The notes under the pieces: model-generated | Told to the model about the DNA's origin: nothing | The model's database searches: none | Seen by the model: only the letters and a program-made list of their open reading frames with translations | Made by a program: the position numbers and the translations under genes | Shown: piece after piece, positions 14,971 through 17,831 of the stretch | Position numbering within the stretch: position 1 is the stretch's first letter | Layout: each line of letters begins with the position of its first letter | Source of the DNA: Ruminococcus sp. UBA5884 | GTDB taxonomy: Bacteria > Bacillota > Clostridia > Oscillospirales > Ruminococcaceae | DNA: 17,831 bases | NCBI GenBank assembly: GCA_002431975.1 | Contig: DJFA01000014.1 | Location: 1 to 17,831, forward strand | Direction: 5' to 3'

Positions 14971-15183
14971 TCAGTACTGGATTTTGCATTCATATCTTGA
15001 ACAGCCATTGTTAGCACTGATATTAATATTCCTTATAAGACACATACATTTAGCTGATGTATCAAGCTTCCACGACCCCATGCTTGGAGTTATAGGCTGT
15101 ATGTACTGATTTTGCGGGTCATACCAGTATTTGCAGAATCCACATCTTTTTGAAGCTTTTATATTAACATTCATAAAAGACAC
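14971..15183 (-). CDS. Six-cysteine small protein, possible metal-binding
   Basis: 70 aa from GTG 15183, which has GAGGTGA 8 nt upstream; the in-frame ATG at 15174 is farther away (17 nt). Six cysteines are arranged as C14-x2-C17, C46-x-C48, C61-x4-C66, in the contexts RCGFCKYWYDP, AKCMC and GCSRYECK. This fits zinc or iron-sulfur binding, or disulfides if exported; no signal peptide is seen. Aromatic residues and a PSMGSWKLD segment lie between the pairs. I do not recognise a named family. It is the last gene of the minus-strand cassette, 19 nt after the glycine-zipper gene, and ends right at the terminator. Confidence 0.65.
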   Translation of the reverse strand: MSFMNVNIKASKRCGFCKYWYDPQNQYIQPITPSMGSWKLDTSAKCMCLIRNINISANNGCSRYECKIQY

Positions 15184-15202
15184 TAATTTTTCACCTCACT
15201 TA

Positions 15203-15430
15203 TTATTTGTAATCGTCAAAGTCGATGTATCCATTTTTTTTGTCTTCCATTTTTTCTTCGTGTGAATATTTTCCGTCGTCAGCTACATTTCCGATAGCAC
15301 CACCGAGTATTCCGCCTACCAATGCTCCTAAAGGACCGCCTACAGCAGCACCAATAGTAGCACCGATTGCCAATCCGGCAGTTGTTTCTGTACTGCCCTT
15401 TTTTTTGTTTTCATCAGATATGTTTGCCAT
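15203..15430 (-). CDS. Glycine-zipper small protein
   Basis: 75 aa. A polar N-terminus (MANISDENKKKGSTET) leads into AGLAIGATIGAAVGGPLGAL and VGGILGGAIG, a run of GxxxG/AxxxG repeats forming two tightly packed membrane-type helices. The C-terminus is charged (DDGKYSHEEKMEDKKNGYIDFDDYK). Glycine zippers occur in membrane-associated oligomers, colicin-like pores and lipoprotein-type envelope proteins. No signal peptide or lipobox is present, so the hydrophobic part probably inserts directly. ATG 15430 has AGGAGG 9 nt upstream. It is the middle gene of a three-gene operon under the promoter at 15758-15786. Function not known. Confidence 0.7.
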   Translation of the reverse strand: MANISDENKKKGSTETTAGLAIGATIGAAVGGPLGALVGGILGGAIGNVADDGKYSHEEKMEDKKNGYIDFDDYK

Positions 15431-15466
15431 AATAAAATTCCTCCTGTTTTATAATTTTTTATTTAT

Positions 15467-15703
15467 TTAAAATAATGCTCTAATTATTGCAATAACCAAA
15501 GCGAGCATTGAACCTATAAATAAACATTTAGTCAATACCATGATTTTACTTTCATCAAATACTGAACCTGCAAGAAGCCCAACGCCTGATAACAGCAACA
15601 AAACAATGAAGGCTTTTAATTCTGTATTTTCTGATTCTTTGATTGCCATGAATATTATTACAATTATTGAAATAATAACGATAAATCCAACAAGAAATGA
15701 CAT
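15467..15703 (-). CDS. Small three-helix membrane protein
   Basis: 78 aa, almost wholly hydrophobic. Three helices are visible: residues 3-20 (FLVGFIVIISIIVIIFMA), about 30-47 (AFIVLLLLSGVGLLAGSVF) and about 56-77 (VLTKCLFIGSMLALVIAIIRAL). They are linked by short charged loops (IKESENTELK, DESKIM). ATG 15703 has AAAAGGAG 11 nt upstream. It is the first gene of the minus-strand cassette, with a clear sigma-A promoter and an operator-like palindrome upstream. No family recognised; the gene's position opposite an RHH regulator suggests regulated expression. Confidence 0.7.
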   Translation of the reverse strand: MSFLVGFIVIISIIVIIFMAIKESENTELKAFIVLLLLSGVGLLAGSVFDESKIMVLTKCLFIGSMLALVIAIIRALF

Positions 15704-15728
15704 AAACAGAACTTCTCCTTTTAATATT

Positions 15729-15756
15729 AAAATACAGCAATAATTTACTGTATTTT
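15729..15756. promoter_or_regulatory. Inverted repeat at the start of the minus-strand cassette transcript
   Basis: AAAATACAG (15729-15737) pairs perfectly with CTGTATTTT (15748-15756) across 10 nt. It spans the predicted transcription start (about 15751), so it could be a DNA operator or, in RNA, a leader hairpin just ahead of the ribosome binding site. Confidence 0.45.
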
Positions 15757-15757
15757 C

Positions 15758-15786
15758 ATTATATCACCTTTAATTGCAAAATGCAA
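15758..15786 (-). promoter_or_regulatory. Sigma-A promoter of the small-protein cassette
   Basis: On the minus strand, TTGCAT (15786-15781), a 17-nt spacer ending in TGA, and TATAAT (15763-15758) give a -35, an extended TG and a perfect -10. The -35 lies inside the palindrome at 15775-15796. Confidence 0.75.
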
Positions 15787-15796
15787 GCGTTTTGCA
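15775..15796. promoter_or_regulatory. Palindromic operator candidate over the -35 box
   Basis: TGCAAAA (15775-15781) and TTTTGCA (15790-15796) are exact inverted half-sites 8 nt apart, covering the -35 element of the cassette promoter. The same half-sites recur at 15809-15815, 15908-15914 and 15927-15933. Binding by the RHH protein encoded next door is an inference. Confidence 0.55.
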
Positions 15797-15837
15797 CTAC
15801 AAAATAATTGCAAAATAATTGTGCATTATATACAAAT
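15790..15837 (+). repeat. 48-bp direct repeat, copy A
   Basis: It begins TTTTGCACTA, has a shared ATTGCAAAAT and ATTGT in the middle, and ends TACAAAT. It aligns without gaps to copy B at 15908-15955. It contains a promoter-like TTGCAA, 17 nt, TACAAA. Confidence 0.75.
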
Positions 15838-15907
15838 TTAAAATCAGAATACATAACTATTTTACTGAAAATCAGCATTTTTAATTATCTGCTTTACAAC
15901 GCATGAT

Positions 15908-15955
15908 TTTTGCACTATAAATAAATTGCAAAATTATTGTATATTTCGTACAAAT
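15908..15955 (+). repeat. 48-bp direct repeat, copy B, probable promoter/operator of the RHH gene
   Basis: Same architecture as copy A. TTGCAA (15926-15931) and TACAAA (15949-15954) are 17 nt apart, which would start transcription near 15962, about 30 nt before the RHH start codon. TTTTGCA and TGCAAAA half-sites at 15908 and 15927 flank the -35. Confidence 0.65.
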
Positions 15956-15990
15956 AATATTGCATAATAGTTAAAAAGGAGTGTTTTTTT

Positions 15991-16182
15991 ATGTTTAAAA
16001 TACAAAAAGGTTATGATACGGTCAATAAAACGTTTCGTCTTCCGGTGGAACTTGTGGAAAAACTTGACGAACTTGCATTTCAGAATAAGCTTTCCCTCAA
16101 TCAGCTGGTTATTCAGTGTCTTAATTATGCAGTTGAAAATCTTGACGATGATGATAATTTACATAATAATGGCAAAATTTGA
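15991..16182 (+). CDS. Ribbon-helix-helix (Arc/CopG-like) DNA-binding protein
   Basis: 63 aa. After a basic N-terminus (MFKIQKGYDTV), NKTFRLPVELVEKLDELAFQ then NKLSLNQLVIQCLNYAVENL gives the strand, helix, turn, helix pattern of RHH repressors. KTFRL is the strand that would sit in the major groove of a dimer. The C-terminus is a short acidic tail (DDDDNLHNNGKI). ATG 15991 has AAAAAGGAG 9 nt upstream. It is divergent from the small-protein cassette, and the 287-nt gap between them holds a palindrome and direct repeats with TGCAAAA half-sites. The likely role is repressor of itself and the cassette. No toxin gene directly follows it, so a classic toxin-antitoxin pair is not evident. Confidence 0.8.
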   Translation: MFKIQKGYDTVNKTFRLPVELVEKLDELAFQNKLSLNQLVIQCLNYAVENLDDDDNLHNNGKI

Positions 16183-16198
16183 TTTTCCCCCTCCGGCG

Positions 16199-16227
16199 TT
16201 GATTTTTATTGGTCTGTATGCTAAAAT
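16199..16227 (+). promoter_or_regulatory. Probable promoter of rsmE
   Basis: TTGATT (16199-16204), 17 nt ending TGC, TAAAAT (16222-16227): a fair -35, an extended TG, and a -10 with one mismatch. The predicted start is about 30 nt before the rsmE ATG. Confidence 0.5.
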
Positions 16228-16263
16228 ATTCTTGACATAATAATATAAAAGGAGAATTTTTTT

Positions 16264-16986
16264 ATGCCAAGATTTTTTCTTCCGGTTTCAGAAAATGACA
16301 GCTTTATCACTGTTACAGGCGATAATGCAAGACATATCAGCCGCTCTCTGCGTATGAAAATAGGTGAGGAGCTTACTGTTACCTGTCAGGGAACTGACTA
16401 TAAATGCGATATATCAGAAATAGACAGTGAATCAGTTACTCTCAGAATTATTTCCGCTGAACGCTGTCAGGCTGAACCTGATGTTAAAATTACTCTCTAT
16501 CAGGCTGTTCCCAAATCAGACAAGCTTGAATTTATTATCCAGAAAGCCGTTGAACTTGGAGTAACTGCGATAGTTCCCGTTATGACAAGAAGATGCGTTT
16601 CACGTCCGACACAAAAAGATTTTGCAAGAAAACTTGTAAGATTTGAAAAAATTGCTCATGAGGCTTCAAAACAATCCGGACGTGGAATTATACCCTCAGT
16701 TTCTGAAATAGTTCCATTTAAGACTGCTGTATCTATGATGCAGAATGATGACCGTGCGGTTATGCTCTATGAAAACGGAGGAATTCATTTCTCTGAAACA
16801 GGTATAGAAAAAGCTGAATCCATCTCAATCCTTGTAGGCAGTGAAGGCGGATTTGATGAGGAAGAAGCTGAATACGCAAAATCCTGTGGTATTATCCCCG
16901 TATGGCTCGGCAGGAGAATTTTAAGATGTGAAACTGCTCCTGTGGCGGCTCTTTCAATTGCTATGTTCATGACTAAAAATATCTGA
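16264..16986 (+). CDS. rsmE: 16S rRNA (uracil-1498-N3) methyltransferase RsmE
   Basis: 240 aa, normal length. RsmE uses SAM to methylate U1498 in the decoding region of 16S rRNA. It begins MPRFFLP with HISRSLRMKIGEEL in the N-terminal PUA-like RNA-binding domain. The SPOUT/trefoil-knot catalytic domain shows KSDKLEFIIQKAVELGVTAI, the TRRCV strand, KIAHEASKQSGRGIIP, the SAM-binding ILVGSEGGFDEEE, and the knot LGRRILRCETAPVAALSI. ATG 16264 has AAAAGGAG 9 nt upstream. In many Firmicutes it follows prmA; here it stands alone after the RHH gene. It could be distantly co-transcribed with the RHH gene, since no terminator is visible between them. Confidence 0.97.
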   Translation: MPRFFLPVSENDSFITVTGDNARHISRSLRMKIGEELTVTCQGTDYKCDISEIDSESVTLRIISAERCQAEPDVKITLYQAVPKSDKLEFIIQKAVELGVTAIVPVMTRRCVSRPTQKDFARKLVRFEKIAHEASKQSGRGIIPSVSEIVPFKTAVSMMQNDDRAVMLYENGGIHFSETGIEKAESISILVGSEGGFDEEEAEYAKSCGIIPVWLGRRILRCETAPVAALSIAMFMTKNI

Positions 16987-17046
16987 ATACGGGAAAAATA
17001 AAATTATCGGTTTAAGATGATTTATACAAAAAAATTCGTTTTTTAC

Positions 17047-17075
17047 TTGACAGATTATTCATAATGCAGTATAAT
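17047..17075 (+). promoter_or_regulatory. Consensus sigma-A promoter
   Basis: TTGACA (17047-17052), 17-nt spacer, TATAAT (17070-17075): a perfect match. The predicted start near 17082 leaves a leader of about 75 nt to the 111-aa protein, with a small CGGC/GCCG hairpin near 17111. Confidence 0.9.
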
Positions 17076-17156
17076 TATAAATAAGCTCAGATTTTGTAAA
17101 GAAATATTAACGGCTTTGTATGCCGCAGAATTTATCTTGAAAAGGAGTCAATTATT

Positions 17157-17492
17157 ATGAAAAAAACTTTGTTATGCCTTATCGGTGCAGCTGTTGCTGT
17201 TACTTCCGCTGCTGTTGCAATTGCTGCCGCTAAAAACGTATGCGATAAAAAAAGAAAAAAAATAAAATTCACTGAATGTGAAGATGATTTCGATGACGAT
17301 TTCTTTGACGGCGAAGAAGAATTTGTTGATTATACCTGTCAGTGCGGCGAATGCCCTGATGATGAATGCTCTGAAGAAAATAAAGATGAAAAAGAACCGG
17401 AAACTGACAAAAATGAAGCCTCTGAAGAAAAAACTGAGGAAAAGGAAGTTTCTGAGGAAAAAGCTGACGCTGAACCTGAAAAAGAAGAATAA
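17157..17492 (+). CDS. Membrane-anchored acidic protein with a Cys cluster
   Basis: 111 aa. The N-terminal hydrophobic segment MKKTLLCLIGAAVAVTSAAV continuing AIAAAKNVC is an anchor helix without a clear cleavage or lipobox site. A basic patch (KKRKKIKF) follows, then a very acidic stretch (ECEDDFDDDFFDGEEEF), a cysteine cluster (CQCGECPDDEC) and a low-complexity Glu/Lys tail. With the basic patch just after the helix, the acidic part is probably cytoplasmic. The cysteine cluster could bind a metal. ATG 17157 has AAAAGGAG 9 nt upstream, and the gene has a perfect consensus promoter, implying steady strong transcription. I do not recognise a family. Confidence 0.75.
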   Translation: MKKTLLCLIGAAVAVTSAAVAIAAAKNVCDKKRKKIKFTECEDDFDDDFFDGEEEFVDYTCQCGECPDDECSEENKDEKEPETDKNEASEEKTEEKEVSEEKADAEPEKEE

Positions 17493-17504
17493 TAATATAA
17501 AAAC

Positions 17505-17533
17505 TGTATCGGGTGAGCTTTTCACCCGATACA
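17505..17533. terminator. Perfect hairpin after the 111-aa gene
   Basis: TGTATCGGGTGA (17505-17516) pairs perfectly with TCACCCGATACA (17522-17533) with a 5-nt loop. On the plus strand it is followed by A6, not T; the T-run (GTTTTTATAT) follows the stem on the minus strand. It may still mark the 3' end of the plus-strand gene, or terminate antisense transcription. Confidence 0.6.
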
Positions 17534-17611
17534 AAAAATCCGTTCTTTTGCGGTAAATACTAAGTTTCTGATACTTTTCAAAAATTTTTTAAAATTTTTT
17601 TCAAAAAACTA

Positions 17612-17640
17612 TTGACAAATGCTTTGTTTTGAGTTATAAT
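17612..17640 (+). promoter_or_regulatory. Consensus promoter of the tRNA operon
   Basis: TTGACA (17612-17617), 17 nt, TATAAT (17635-17640): a perfect sigma-A match, about 30 nt before tRNA-Pro. An A/T-tract-rich stretch (17578-17610, alternating A and T runs) upstream could act as an UP element. Confidence 0.92.
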
Positions 17641-17669
17641 AATGAAGCTGTCTGATATGAATGACAAAA

Positions 17670-17743
17670 CGAGGCGTAACTCAGTTTGGTAGAGTGCTTG
17701 GTTTGGGACCAAGATGCCGCAGGTTCGAGTCCTGTCGCCTCGA
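17670..17743 (+). tRNA. tRNA-Pro(TGG)
   Basis: The acceptor arms CGAGGCG and CGCCTCG pair fully with discriminator A. The anticodon stem is CTTGG/CCAAG with loop TTTGGGA, giving anticodon TGG. The T arm is GCAGG-TTCGAGT-CCTGT. CCA is not encoded (CTTTTT follows), so it must be added afterwards. Confidence 0.97.
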
Positions 17744-17753
17744 CTTTTTGAAT

Positions 17754-17829
17754 GCTGGTGTAGCTCAGTTGGTAGAGCAGCTGATTTGTAATCAGCAGGT
17801 CGGGGGTTCGAGTCCGTCCACCAGCTCCA
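17754..17829 (+). tRNA. tRNA-Thr(TGT)
   Basis: The acceptor arms GCTGGTG and CACCAGC pair fully, with discriminator T and an encoded CCA (17827-17829). The anticodon stem is GCTGA/TCAGC with loop TTTGTAA, giving anticodon TGT. The T arm GGGGG-TTCGAGT-CCGTC contains a G-G opposition at its third pair. It lies 10 nt after tRNA-Pro in the same transcript; the cluster may continue beyond the window. Confidence 0.96.
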
Positions 17830-17831
17830 TT

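Noticed and set aside
15991..16182. RHH protein as antitoxin of a toxin-antitoxin pair
   Set aside because: No toxin-like gene follows it in the same direction; rsmE is next, with its own promoter. A divergent membrane toxin is possible but unsupported, so it is left as a question in the cassette finding.
16232..16237. TTGACA just upstream of rsmE as its -35 box
   Set aside because: A -10 at 17 nt would fall on the ribosome binding site and start codon region, leaving no room for a leader; the pair at 16199/16222 fits better.
17670..17829. tRNA genes as an integration site
   Set aside because: No integrase gene and no repeated tRNA 3' end are visible in the window.

Overview
The window looks like a low-GC, spore-gene-bearing Clostridia chromosome, most likely a Ruminococcus-type member of the Oscillospiraceae. 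The basis is Gram-positive ribosome binding sites (AAGGAG/AGGTGA), consensus sigma-A promoters, an 873-aa clostridial pyruvate phosphate dikinase, a gerA-type germination operon, and the gene order glmU...pth-mfd, which resembles the Bacillus gcaD-prs-ctc-spoVC-mfd block without prs. This is judged from protein and motif recognition only; the genus is an inference.

Layout. (1) 179-7290, minus strand: a housekeeping block. glmU is followed by two small membrane-protein genes (52 and 64 aa), then a repeat-filled gap, then pth, mfd, a secreted lipoprotein and a stand-alone Smr-domain protein. (2) 7291-10231: a divergent promoter region serving glmU and ppdK, then ppdK (plus strand) with a strong terminator. 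(3) 10294-13790: a gerA operon on the minus strand (gerAA-gerAB-gerAC), bracketed by repeat elements. The GerAC protein is only an N-terminal half, and its stop codon lies at the edge of a repeat module. (4) 13872-14967, plus strand: a DUF421 (YetF-like) gene and a DUF4363 gene, preceded by a sequence that fits a forespore sigma-G promoter. (5) 14971-16182: a compact cassette of tiny genes. A membrane protein, a glycine-zipper protein and a six-cysteine protein run on the minus strand, divergent from a 63-aa ribbon-helix-helix regulator. The shared intergenic region carries a palindrome over the minus -35 box and two 48-bp promoter-like direct repeats. (6) 16264-17829, plus strand: rsmE, an acidic membrane-anchored protein, and tRNA-Pro(TGG) and tRNA-Thr(TGT) behind a perfect consensus promoter.

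The intergenic spaces carry a mosaic family of short repeats built on the 19-nt palindrome GGGCGACCAATGGTCGCCC, followed by CTACA. There are five perfect cores and one degraded copy. Two copies face each other as perfect 25-bp inverted ends of a 136-bp MITE-like unit beside the shortened gerAC.

The best candidate for an undescribed system is the RHH-controlled small-protein cassette (14971-16182). The repeat family and the shortened gerAC next to it come second.
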